NCBI RefSeq assembly: GCF_021155765.1
Contig: NC_060107.1
Location: 15,176,501-15,240,500, forward strand
DNA from: Diprion similis
Lineage: Eukaryota > Arthropoda > Insecta > Hymenoptera > Diprionidae
Direction: 5' to 3'
Length of the DNA stretch: 64,000 bases
Below are positions 48,870 through 60,904 of the stretch, piece by piece. The stretch's first letter is position 1. Every line of letters starts with the position of its first letter. A program made the translations under genes and the position numbers. The notes beneath the pieces are model-generated. The model worked only from the letters and a program-made list of their open reading frames with translations. It was not told the DNA's origin and did no database searches.

Positions 48870-51800
48870 ACGTGATTCCGCGGGAGAAATCGATTGAGCA
48901 CAGTCCCAATACGCTGCGAGCAACGGATCAAAAGTTACAGCGAAAAAACTGCAGATTTTCGTCGTCATTCCTCTGCTGTTGGTCCTACGCTGTTTTCAAC
49001 GTGTTTTTTGAGTTCCTGGGGTTGCACTTAGCCAAAAAATGGTCATACAAATTAATTCGGAGACCAGAAATTTTCGGCTCTAGAAATCACAAAAAAAGTA
49101 AGGCTAACCCCTTTGGATTTTTGCCGAAAATTTTGACGACTTCGGAAAATGCTGCAATTAATTCTTTGGGGCACTATTCCGACGTAATTTTGCGGGAGAA
49201 ATCGAATGAACACAGTCACAATACGCTGCGAGCAACGGATCAGAAGTTACAGTCAAAAAAATGCAGATTCTCGTCGTCATTTCTCTGCTGTTGGTCCTAC
49301 GCTGTTTTCAATGTGTTTTTTGAGTTCCTGGGGTTCCAATTAGCCAAAAAATGGTCATACAAATCAATTCGGAGACCAGAAATTTCCGGCTCCAGAAATC
49401 GCAAGAAAAGTAAGGCTAACCCCTTTGGATTTTTGTCAAAAATTTTGACGACTTTATAAAATGCTGCAATTAATTCTTTAGGGCACTATTTCGACGTAAT
49501 TTTGCGGGAGAAATCGATTGAGCACAGTCCCAATACGCTGCGAGCAACGGATTAAAAGTGACAGCGAAAAAACTGCAGATTCTCGTCGTCATTTCTCTGC
49601 TGTTGGTCCTACGCTGTTTTCAACGTGTTTTTTGAGTTCCTGGGGTTCCAATAAGCCAAGAAATGGTCATACAAATCAATTCGGAGACCAGAAATTTTGG
49701 GCTCTAGAAATCGCAAAAAAAGTAAGGCTAACCCCTTTGGATTTTTGCCGAAAATTTCGACGACTTCGGAAAATGCTGCAGTTGATTCTTTAGGGCACTA
49801 TTCCGACGTAATTTCGCGGGAGAAATCGATTGAGCACAGTCCCAATACGCTGCGAGCAACGGATCAAAAGTTACAGCGAAAAAACTGCAGATTTTCGTCG
49901 TCATTTCTCTGCTGTTGGTCCTACGCTGTTTTCAACGTGTTTTTTGAGTTCCTGGGGTTGCACTTAGCCAGAAAATGGTCATAAAATCAATTCGGAGACC
50001 AGAAATTTTCGGCTCTAGAAATCACAAAAAAAGTAAGGCTAACCCCTTTGGATTTTTGCCGAAAATTTCGACGACTTCGGAAAATGCTGCAGTTAATTCT
50101 TTAGGGCACTATTCCGACGTAATTTGCGGGAGAAATCGATTGAGCACAGTCCCAATACGCTGCGAGCAACGGATCAAAAGTTACAGTCAAAAAACTGCAG
50201 ATTCTCGTCGTTATTTCTCTGCTGTTGGTCCTAAGTATTTTTCAATGTGTTTTTTGAGTTCCTGGGGTTCCAATTAGCCAAAAAATGGTCACACAAATCA
50301 ATTCGGAGACCAGAAATTTTCGGCTCCAGAAATTGCAAAAAAAGTAAGGCTAACCCCTTTGGATTTTTGCCGAAAATTTTGACGACTTCGGAAAATGCTG
50401 CAATTAATTCTTTGGGGCACTATTCCGACGTAATTTTGCGGGAGAAATCGATTGAACACAGTCACAATACGCTGCGAGCAACGGATCAAAAGTGACAGCG
50501 AAAAAACTGCAGATTCTCGTCGTCATTTCTCTGCTGTTGGTCCTACGCTGTTTTCAACGTGTTTTTTGAGTTCCTGGGGTTCCAATAAGCCAAGAAATGG
50601 TCATACAAATCAATTCGGAGACCAGAAATTTTCGGCTCTAGAAATCGCAAAAAAAGTAAGGCTAACCCCTTTGGATTTTTGCCGAAAATTTCGACGACTT
50701 CGGAAAATGCTGCAATTAATTCTTTAGGGCACTATTCCGACGTAATTTTGCGGGAGAAATCGATTGAGCACAGTCCCAATACGCTGCGAGCAACGGATCA
50801 AAAGTTACAGCAAAAAAACTGCAGATTTTCGTCGTCATTTCTCTGCTGTTGGTCCTACGCTGTTTTCAACGTGTTTTTTGAGTTCCTGGGGTTGCACTCA
50901 GCCAAAAAATGGTCATACAAATCAATTCGGAGACCAGAAATTTTCGGCTCTAGAAATCGCAAAAAAAGTGAGGCTAACCCCTTTGGATTTTTGCCGAAAA
51001 TTTCGACGACTTCGGAAAATGCTGCAATTAATTCTTTAGGGCACTATTCCGACGTAATTTTGCGGGAGAAATCGATTGAGCACAGTCCCAATACGCTGCG
51101 AGCAACGGATCAGAAGTTACAGTCAAAAAACTGCAGATTCTCGTCGTCATTTCTCTGCTGTTGGTCCTACGCTGTTTTCAATGTGTTTTTTGAGTTCCTG
51201 GGGTTCCAATCAGCCAAAAAATGGTCATACAAATCAATTCGGAGACCAGAAATTTTCGGCTCCAGAAATCGCAAGAAAAGTAAGGCTAACCCCTTTGGAT
51301 TTTTGTCAAAAATTTTGACGACTTTATAAAATGCTGCAATTAATTCTTTAGGGCACTATTTCGACGTAATTTTGCGGGAGAAATCGATTGAGCACAGTCC
51401 CAATACGCTGCGAGCAACGGATCAAAAGTGACAGCGAAAAAACTGCAGACTCTCGTCGTCATTTCTCTGCTGTTGGTCCTACGCTGTTTTCAATGTGTTT
51501 TTTGAGTTCCTGGGGTTCCGATTAGCCAAAAAATAGTCATACAAATCAATTCGGAGACCAGAAATTTTCATCTCCAGAAATCGCAAAAAAAGTAACCCCT
51601 TTGGATTTTTGTCAAAAATTTTGACGACTTCATAAAATGCTGCAATTAATTCTTTAGGGCACTATTCCGACGTGATTTCGCGGGAGAAATCGATTGAGCA
51701 CAGTCCCAATACGCTGCGAGCAACGGATCAAAAGTTACAGCGAAAAAACTGCAGATTTTCGTCGTCATTTCTCTGCTGTTGGTCCTACGCTGTTTTCAAC

Positions 51801-52260
51801 GTGTTTTTTGAGTTCCTGGGGTTGCACTCAGCCAAAAAATGGTCATACAAATTAATTCGGAGACCAGAAATTTTCGGCTCTAGAAATCACAAAAAAAGTA
51901 AGGCTAACCCCTTTGGATTTTTGCCGAAAATTTTGACGACTTCGGAAAATGCTGCAATTAATTCTTTGGGGCACTATTCCGACGTAATTTTGCGGGAGAA
52001 ATCGAATGAACACAGTCACAATACGCTGCGAGCAACGGATCAGAAGTTACAGTCAAAAAACTGCAGATTCTCGTCGTCATTTCTCTGCTGTTGGTCCTAC
52101 GCTGTTTTCAATGTGTTTTTTGAGTTCCTGGGGTTCCAATTAGCCAAAAAATGGTCATACAAATCAATTCGGAGACCAGAAATTTTCGGCTCCAGAAATC
52201 GCAAAGAAAGTAAGGCTAACCCCTTTGGATTTTTGTCAAAAATTTTGACGACTTTATAAA
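48870..52260 (+). repeat. Satellite block repeated at an offset of 2800 bases
   Basis: The two-monomer stretch 48872-49459 recurs at 51672-52259 with shared private changes, for example 'aaatcgaatgaacacagtca' at 49200 and 52000. The order of subtypes is partly conserved between the two stretches. Confidence 0.7.
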
Positions 52261-52969
52261 ATGCTGCAATTAATTCTTGAGGCCACTATTTCAACGTAAT
52301 TTTGCGGGAGAAATCGATTGAGCACAGTCCCAATACGCTGCGAGCAACGGATCAGAAGTGACAGCGAAAAAACTGCAGATTCTCGTCGTCATTTCTCTGC
52401 TGTTGGTACTACGCTGTTTTCAACGTGTTTTTTGAGTTCCTGGGGTTCCAATAAGCCAAGAAATGGTCATACAAATCAATTCGGAGACCAGAAATTTTCG
52501 GCTCTAGAAATCGCAAAAAAAGTAAGGCTAACCCCTTTGGATTTTTGCCGAAAATTTCGACGACTTCGGAAAATGCTGCAGTTAATTCTTTAGGGCACTA
52601 TTCCGACGTAATTTTGCGGGAGAAATCGATTGAGCACAGTCCCAATACGCTGCGAGCAACGGATCAAAAGTTACAGCAAAAAAACTGCAGATTTTCGTCG
52701 TCATTTCTCTGCTGTTGGTCCTACGCTGTTTTCAACGTGTTTTTTGAGTTCCTGGGGTTGCACTTAGCCAGAAAATGGTCATACAAATCAATTCGGAGAC
52801 CAGAAATTTTCGGCTCTGGAAATCACAAAAAAAGTAAGGCTAACCCCTTTAGATTTTTGCCGAAAATTTCGACGACTTCGGAAAATGCTGCAATTAATTC
52901 TTTAGGGCACTATTCCGACGTAATTTTGCGGGAGAAATCGATTGAGCACAGTCCCAATACGCTGCGAGC

Positions 52970-55776
52970 AACGGATCAAAAGTTACAGTCAAAAAACTGC
53001 AGATTCTCGTCGTTATTTCTCTGCTGTTGGTCCTAAGTATTTTTCAATGTGTTTTTTGAGTTCCTGGGGTTCCAATTAGCCAAAAAATGGTCACACAAAT
53101 CAATTCGGAGACCAAAAATTTTCGGCTCTAGAAATCGCAAAAAAAGTGAGGCTAACCCCTTTGAATTTTTGCCGAAAATTTCGACGACTTCGGAAAATGC
53201 TGCAATTAATTCTTTAGGGCACTATTCCGACGTAATTTTGCGGGAGAAATCGATTGAGCACAGTCCCAATACGCTGCGAGCAACGGATCAAAAGTTACAG
53301 TCAAAAAACTGCAGATTCTCGTCGTTATTTCTCTGCTGTTGGTCCTAAGTATTTTTCAATGTGTTTTTTGAGTTCCTGGGGTTGCACTTAGCCAAAAAAT
53401 GGTCATACAAATTAATTCGGAGACCAGAAATTTTCGGCTCTAGAAATCACAAAAAAAGTAAGGCTAACCCCTTTGGATTTTTGCCGAAAATTTTGACGAC
53501 TTCGGAAAATGCTGCAATTAATTCTTTGGGGCACTATTCCGACGTAATTTTGCGGGAGAAATCGAATGAACACAGTCACAATACGCTGCGAGCAACGGAT
53601 CAGAAGTTACAGTCAAAAAACTGCAGATTCTCGTCGTCATTTCTCTGCTGTTGGTCCTACGCTGTTTTCAATGTGTTTCTTGAGTTCCTGGGGTTCCAAT
53701 TAGCCAAAAAATGGTCATACAAATCAATTCGGAGACCAGAACTTTTCGGCTCCAGAAATCGCAAAAAAAGTAAGGCCCTTTGGATTTTTGCCGAAAATTT
53801 CGACGACTTCGGAAAATGCTGCAATTAATTCTTTAGGGCACTATTCCGACGTAATTTTGCGGGAGAAATCGATTGAGCACAGTCCCAATACGCTGCGAGC
53901 AACGGATCAAAAGTTACAGTCAAAAAACTGCAGATTCTCGTCGTCATTTCTCTGCTGTTGGTCCTACGCTGTTTTCAATGTGTTTTTTGAGTTCCTGGGG
54001 TTCCGATTAGCCAAAAAATAGTCATACAAATCAATTCGGAGACCAGAAATTTTCATCTCCAGAAATCGCAAAAAAAGTAAGGCTAACCCCTTTGGATTTT
54101 TGTCAAAAATTTTGACGACTTCATAAAATGCTGCAATTAATTCTTTAGGGCACTATTCCGACGTGATTTTGCGGGAGAAATCGATTGAGCACAGTCCCAA
54201 TACGCTGCGAGCAACGGATCAAAAGTTACAGCAAAAAAACTGCAGATTTTTGTCGTCATTTCTCTGCTGTTGGTCCTACGCTGTTTTCAACGTGTTTTTT
54301 GAGTTCCTGGGGTTGCACTTAGCCAAAAAATGGTCATACAAATTAATTCGGAGACCAGAAATTTTCGGCTCTAGAAATCACAAAAAAAGTAAGGCTAACC
54401 CCTGTGGATTTTTGCCGAAAATTTTGACGACTTCGGAAAATGCTGCAATTAATTCTTTGGGGCACCATTCCGACGTAATTTTGCGGGAGAAATCGAATGA
54501 ACACAGTCACAATACGCTGCGAGCAACGGATCAGAAGTTACAGTCAAAAAACTGCAGATTCTCGTCGTCATTTCTCTGCTGTTGGTCCTACGCTGTTTTC
54601 AACGTGTTTTTTGAGTTCCTGGGGTTCCAATAAGCCAAGAAATGGTCATACAAATCAATTCGGAGACCAGAAATTTTCGGCTCTAGAAATCGCAAAAAAG
54701 TAAGGCTAACCCCTTTGGATTTTTGCCGAAAATTTCGACGACTTCGGAAAATGCTGCAGTTAATTCTTTAGGGCACTATTCCGACGTAATTTTGCGGGAG
54801 AAATCGATTGAGCACAGTCCCAATACGCTGCGAGCAACGGATCAAAAGTTACAGTCAAAAAACTGCAGATTCTCGTCGTTATTTCTCTGCTGTTGGTCCT
54901 AAGTATTTTTCAATGTGTTTTTTGAGTTCCTGGGGTTCCAATTAGCCAAAAAATGGTCACACAAATCAATTCGGAGACCAAAAATTTTCGGCTCTAGAAA
55001 TCGCAAAAAAAGTGAGGCTAACCCCTTTGAATTTTTGCCGAAAATTTCGACGACTTCGGAAAATGCTGCAATTAATTCTTTAGGGCACTATTCCGACGTA
55101 ATTTTGCGGGAGAAATCGATTGAGCACAGTCCCAATACGCTGCGAGCAACGGATCAAAAGTTACAGTCAAAAAACTGCAGATTCTCGTCGTTATTTCTCT
55201 GCTGTTGGTCCTAAGTATTTTTCAATGTGTTTTTTGAGTTCCTGGGGTTGCACTTAGCCAAAAAATGGTCATACAAATTAATTCGGAGACCAGAAATTTT
55301 CGGCTCTAGAAATCACAAAAAAAGTAAGGCTAACCCCTTTGGATTTTTGCCGAAAATTTTGACGACTTCGGAAAATGCTGCAATTAATTCTTTGGGGCAC
55401 TATTCCGACGTAATTTTGCGGGAGAAATCGAATGAACACAGTCACAATACGCTGCGAGCAACGGATCAGAAGTTACAGTCAAAAAACTGCAGATTCTCGT
55501 CGTCATTTCTCTGCTGTTGGTCCTACGCTGTTTTCAATGTGTTTCTTGAGTTCCTGGGGTTCCAATTAGCCAAAAAATGGTCATACAAATCAATTCGGAG
55601 ACCAGAACTTTTCGGCTCCAGAAATCGCAAAAAAAGTAAGGCCCTTTGGATTTTTGCCGAAAATTTCGACGACTTCGGAAAATGCTGCAATTAATTCTTT
55701 AGGGCACTATTCCGACGTAATTTTGCGGGAGAAATCGATTGAGCACAGTCCCAATACGCTGCGAGCAACGGATCAA
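52970..55776 (+). repeat. Satellite three-monomer block repeated at an offset of 1866 bases
   Basis: About 940 bases at 52970-53910 recur at 54836-55776 with the same rare variants: 'gaccaaaaattttcgg', 'cagaacttttcggc' and the deletion 'aaggccctttgg'. This marks a very recent duplication or conversion. Confidence 0.85.
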
Positions 55777-58140
55777 AAGTGACAGCGAAAAAACTGCAGA
55801 TTCTCGTCGTCATTTCTCTGCTGTTGGTCCTACGCTGTTTTCAACGTGTTTTTTGAGTTCCTGGGGTTCCAATAAGCCAAGAAATGGTCATACAAATCAA
55901 TTCGGAGACCAGAAATTTTCGGCTCTAGAAATCGCAAAAAAAGTAAGGCTAACCCCTTTGGATTTTTGCCGAAAATTTCGACGACTTCGGAAAATGCTGC
56001 AATTAATTCTTTAGGGCACTATTCCGACGTAATTTTGCGGGAGAAATCGATTGAGCACAGTCCCAATACGCTGCGAGCAACGGATCAAAAGTTACAGCAA
56101 AAAAACTGCAGATTTCCGTCGTCATTTCTCTGCTGTTGGTCCTACGCTGTTTTCAACGTATTTTTTGAGTTCCTGGGGTTGCACTTAGCCAAAAAATGGT
56201 CATACAAATCAATTCGGAGACCAGAAATTTTCGGCTCTAGAAATCACAAAAAAAGTAAGGCTAACCCCTTTGGATTTTTGCTGAAAATTTCGACGACTTC
56301 GGAAAATGCTGCAATTAATTCTTTAGCGCACTATTCCGACGTAATTTTGCGGGAGAAATCGATTGAGCACAGTCCCAATACGCTGCGAGCAACGGATCAA
56401 AAGTTACCGTCAAAAAACTGCAGATTCTTGTCGTTATGTCTCTGCTGTTGGTCCTAAGTATTTTTCAAAGTGTTTTTTGAGTTCCTGGGGTTCCAATTAG
56501 CCAAAAAATGGTCATACAAATCAATTCGGAGACCAGAAATTTTCGGCTCCAGAAATCGCAAAAAAAGTAAGGCTAACCCCTTTGGATTTTTGCCGAAAAT
56601 TTTGACGACTCCGGAAAATGCTGCAATCAATTCTTTGGGGCACTATTCCGACGTAATTTCGCGGGAGAAATCGATTGAGCACAGTCCCAATACGCTGCGA
56701 GCAACGGATCAAAAGTTACAGCGAAAAAACTGCAGATTCTCGTCGTCATTTCTCTGCTGTCGGTCCTACGCTGTTTTCAATGTGTTTTTTGAGTTCCTGG
56801 GGTTCCAATTAGCCAAAAAATGGTCATACAAATCAATTCGGAGACCAGAAATTTTCGGCTTCAGAAATCGCAAAAAAAGTAAGGCTAACCCCTTCGGATT
56901 TTTGCCGAAAATTTTGACGACTCCGGAAAATGCTGCAATTAATTCTTTGGGGCACCATTCCGACGTAATTTTGCGGGAGAAATCGATTGAGCACAGTCCC
57001 AATACGCTGCGAGCAACGGATCAAAAGTTACAGTCAAAAAACTGCAGATTCTCGTCGTCATTTCTCTGCTGTTGGTCCTAAGCATTTTTCAATGTGTTTT
57101 TTGAGTTTCTAGGGTTCCAATTAGCCAAAGAATGGTCATACAAATCAATTCGGAGACCAGAAATTTTCGGCTCCAGAAATCGCAAAAAAAGTAAGGCTAA
57201 CCCCTTTGGATTTTTGCCGAAAATTTTGACGACTCCGGAAAATGCTGCAATCAATTCTTTGGGGCACTATTCCGACGTAATTTCGCGGGAGAAATCGATT
57301 GAGCCCAGTCCCAATACGCTGCGAGCAACGGATCAAAAGTTACAGCGAAAAAACTGCAGATTCTCGTCGTCATTTCTCTGCTGTTGGTCCTACGCTGTTT
57401 TCAATGTGTTTTTTGAGTTCCTGGGGTTCCAATTAGCCAAAAAATGGTCATACAAATCAATTCGGAGACCAGAAATTTTCGGCTCCAGAAATCGCAAAAA
57501 AAGTAAGGCTAACCCCTTTGGATTTTTGCCGAAAATTTTGACGACTTCGGAAAATGCTGCAATCAATTCTTTGGGGCACTATTCCGACGTAATTTCGCGG
57601 GAGAAATCGATTGAGCTCAGTCCCAATACGCTGCGAGCAACGGATCAAAAGTTACAGCGAAAAAACTGCAGATTCTCGTCGTCATTTCTCTGCTGTTGGT
57701 CCTACGCTGTTTTCAATGTGTTTTTTGAGTTCCTGGGGTTCCAATTAGCCAAAAAATGGTCATACAAATCAATTCGGAGACCAGAAATTTTCGGCTCCAG
57801 AAATCGCAAAAAAAGTAAGGCTAACCCCTTTGGATTTTTGCCGAAAATTTTGACGACTTCGGAAAATGCTGCAATTAATTCTTTGGGGCACTATTCCGAC
57901 GTAATTTTGCGGGAGAAATCGATTGAGCACAGTCCCAATACGCTGCGAGCAACGGATCAAAAGTTACAGCGAAAAAACTGCAGATTTTTGTCGTCATTTC
58001 TCTGCTGTTGGTCCTACGCTGTTTTCAATGTGTTTTTTGAGTTCCAGGGGTTCCAACTCGCCAAGAAGCGGTCATACAATTCAATTTGGAGACCAGAAAT
58101 TTTCGGCTTCAAAAATCTCAAAAAAAAGTAAGGCTAACCC

Positions 58141-58925
58141 CTTTGGATTTTTGGCGGAAATTTCCACGATTCCGAAAAGTGCTGCAATAAATTCTTTGAG
58201 CCACTATTCTGACGTAATTTTGCGTGAGGATCGATTAAGCGGAGTCCCAATACGCTGCGAGCGATAGCTGAAAAGTTACAGCCGAAAAACTCAAAATTTT
58301 CATCGTCACTTCTCTGCTGCTGGTCCTACGCTTCTCGTTCATGTGTTTCCTGAGTTCCTGGGCATTGAATTACCCTAGAGATGGTCATACAAAGCGATTC
58401 CGAGACGAGAAATTTTCGGCCCCGAAAATGACCAAAAAACTAAGACTAACCCCTTTTGATTTCTGTTGAAATTTCCTACGAAATTGAAGAATTCCGCAAT
58501 CCATTCTTCGTTGCCCTAATCCCACGTAATCTTGTGAGGGAAATCGATCGCACGCAGTCCCAATAATGCGTGAGCAACTGATCAAAAGTTACAGCCGAAG
58601 AACGAAAGACTGACTTTTTTGATTCCGTTACTACTGGACTTGTATCCGTCATTTTGCTGCTTTAGGCCCTACGCTATTTTTGACTCGTTTTTCGAGTTTT
58701 TGGGGGTCCAATCAGTTCAGAAAGGGACATGTAAATCAATCTTGAGACAATAATTTTCTCACCCCAACAAAAAAGTAAGGCCAGCCCCGACGGATTGTTG
58801 GTGAAAGTTTTGACTTTGAAAAATGCTGCACGTAATATTTTAATGCACTATTTTGACGTCATTCCACGATAGGAAATAATTGAACGCAGTCAGAATACGC
58901 TGCGAACTACTGAATGACGAGAACC
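58141..58925 (+). repeat. Right degenerate edge of the satellite, part 1
   Basis: Monomers are still alignable ('cccaatacgctgcgagcgat', 'tctctgctgctggtcctacg', 'aaaagttacagccgaagaac'), but divergence rises steadily and the spacing lengthens to about 340 bases (58345 to 58685). Confidence 0.75.
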
Positions 58926-59355
58926 GTTGAAACACATTAAATATGCCCCAGCACCCATCAGGAAGGGAAATGAATTTATTGCTACGAAACTTTATTCCTG
59001 TACAGTTTCAGTACATTTATTACGCCTTAATCCTAATACATGTGTTAGGGTGTCAGTCTATAATACGTAATGAAGTTCATGAATATAATACTAAGGTACA
59101 TGGCAGTATTTAAGAAATGATCGAACATTACATAACAAAGCTGACTATCATCTTAGAATGAACAAGTACAATACATATTACCTTAACCAGCGTATGACAA
59201 GTAGTATAACAGATAGTATTTAATCAAGTTTGTGAGTACATATTAAGTTTTACCCTGCGCATAGGCGCAATGCACCTTGGCAGGATACGATATACCTATA
59301 TAACAGTGTATTGTTATATGCAGCACGAATTAGAATGAATGAATAACAACTTTCT
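58926..59355. mobile_element. Unidentified insertion of about 430 bp in the right satellite edge
   Basis: Satellite similarity stops after 'gacgagaaccgttga' and resumes near 59355. The insert is AT-rich, with the motif 'ttaccctgcgcataggcgca' then 'atgcaccttggcaggatacg' near 59250. No ORF, terminal repeat or target duplication was found, so its class is unknown. Confidence 0.45.
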
Positions 59356-59745
59356 GCGTGTTTTCTTCGTATTTCCCCAAAGGTCCGTCGCTATTTTACT
59401 TCCGTTTTTGAGTTCCTGGGTGTCCAATTGGTTAAGGAAGGGTTACACAAATCGATTTCGAGACGACAGATTTTTCGCCCAAAAAATAAATAAGGCAGAT
59501 TTATTACAAGAATCTTGAATATAAAAAAAAATTGTTTCTCGCCCGATATCAAAGAAATTTCGCGAGAAAAATCGACTGCGCGCAGTCCGAATACGCTCCG
59601 AGCAACGAATCAAGAGTTACAGCGACAAAACGAAAAAATTTTCTCGCAACTCCGCCGCTGTCGACCCTACGCCCTTTTTGGTGCTTTGATGTCCAAATAC
59701 CTTAGACAGGTTTATACAAATCGAATATCAGACGACAAATTATCT
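59356..59745 (+). repeat. Right degenerate edge of the satellite, part 2
   Basis: Old monomer copies: 'tttttgagttcctgggtgtcc', 'cacaaatcgatttcgagac', 'gcagtccgaatacgctccga' and 'aatcaagagttacagcgac'. Similarity ends near 59745. Confidence 0.7.
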
Positions 59746-60904
59746 GTTCGGTAAATCACGATACACGTAACCAAGAGTACGCGTGGATAACTGTTCGACT
59801 TGAGCAGAGCTCTGTGTTATAAATTATTTGCCCATGAATAAATTTTACATGAATAATGACTTCTGTAATATAAATGTCTTATACATAAATTAAATGGATC
59901 ACAGACTAATAATTCATTATCACTATGCAGACAAGTAATTCATAATATAAGTCTCAATATTCTTTTAAATATTTTTTATAAGTTTTCATCCCTTCTTTTA
60001 TCTTATAAGGATAAGATAAGACAATATAGTAAGGATTACATAAATCACGTTCACTTTCATATTCTATAGCAAATCGGATGGCACTTTTTTGATTATCAAT
60101 TAGATTGTTTTTAATCAACATGGGAACTTATAAATCTTCGACGTGTACAGAATTCTGCTTAATTGTAAGTCATACAGTTATTTCACCAATACCCTCAATT
60201 ACAGCATAATGAGAAAGAAATTAAATTATCCCACACTTTGGATGACAATTAGCCCTCGTATTTCGTCTTTTCGTGATACCCGGAAACAATGACCCTGTTC
60301 GGAACAGATCGTATTGCTGCTACCGCGGACACATTTTCATGAGCAGTTTTTCGCAGTCGTAGCGTGGCGCTGTGCTACCGCAGCATTTTTCTACCCGTGA
60401 AAATCTAGCCTGAGCTGCGTTCTGAAATCTCATTCGAGTTAATTCAGGTATCATCGTATCTCTGTCAAACGCATAAGATCAAACAGAGAAACAACAATAC
60501 TCGAGTAACTCGAATAAGGTTTCAGGCAGGCCTGTGATTCTATCGTCATGTATTGGTGCGTTCCGAAATTAGCTGGCAGCGCTAAAAACTCCCTAGGACA
60601 GTGTCAGAGCTAATCACGAACTTTGGAGCGCAAAAGAGATAAAACGAATACTATAATTATTCTCTGGCGTTTTGCCTGTCAATTTCCCTAAAATCCTGTT
60701 CACACTACATACATGTCAAGCTTAGAGCATATGTTCTAAGATGTCAAGCGCTGCCGAACTTATGTCGGCATAGATTGATGTAGATTCCATGTAGATTCCT
60801 CCAAATTCTTCGCATGTATCGTCTGTGTTTTCAAGTTCTGCCGTGAGTGAGGTGATTACCGATTAGTGAAAGCTGAGAAATTCAGACTTATTCTCCTGCT
60901 TACA
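59746..60904. other. Spacer and probable promoter / 5' UTR of OTUD6B
   Basis: AT-rich to about 60240, then more mixed sequence. 'acccgtgaaaatctagcctg' at about 60400 is the inverse of a motif left of the satellite. No gene was recognised before the OTUD6B ATG, and the transcription start was not located. Confidence 0.35.

Larger units (their letters stand above)
40590..58140 (+). repeat. Core of a 312-bp tandem satellite, about 56 monomers (about 17.5 kb)
   Basis: The same 312-base unit repeats head to tail. Landmarks in order are 'gagttcctggggttcc', 'tggtcatacaaatcaattcg', 'gaaattttcggctc', 'aaggctaacccctttggat', 'gccgaaaatttt', 'aatgctgcaattaattcttt', 'cactattccgacgtaatttt', 'gcgggagaaatcgatt', 'cccaatacgctgcgagcaac', 'ggatcaaaagttacag' and 'ttctctgctgttggtccta'. 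Period is fixed by identical starts at 41828, 42140, 42452, 42764 and 43076. Monomers differ by few bases and by small indels. At least four subtypes follow the 'cctgggg' block: ttccaattagcc, ttccaataagcc, ttgcacttagcc and ttccgattagcc. Because 312 is 3 x 104, a stop-free frame can run across several monomers (longest 57094-58131) on either strand. These frames are broken elsewhere and are not taken as genes. Confidence 0.97.

Noticed and set aside
41828-58131. Many ORFs of 60-345 codons in the satellite as a multigene protein family
   Set aside because: They occur in several frames and on both strands of the same monomer, are broken by single-base indels in other copies, and follow from a stop-poor unit of 312 = 3 x 104 bases.
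40590-58140. CENP-B box in the satellite monomer
   Set aside because: The region 'ttccgacgtaattttgcggg' looked similar, but the required spacing and the A before CGGG are not there.
40590-58140. CRISPR array
   Set aside because: The repeat unit is 312 bases with no short repeat/unique spacer pattern, in an intron-bearing animal genome.
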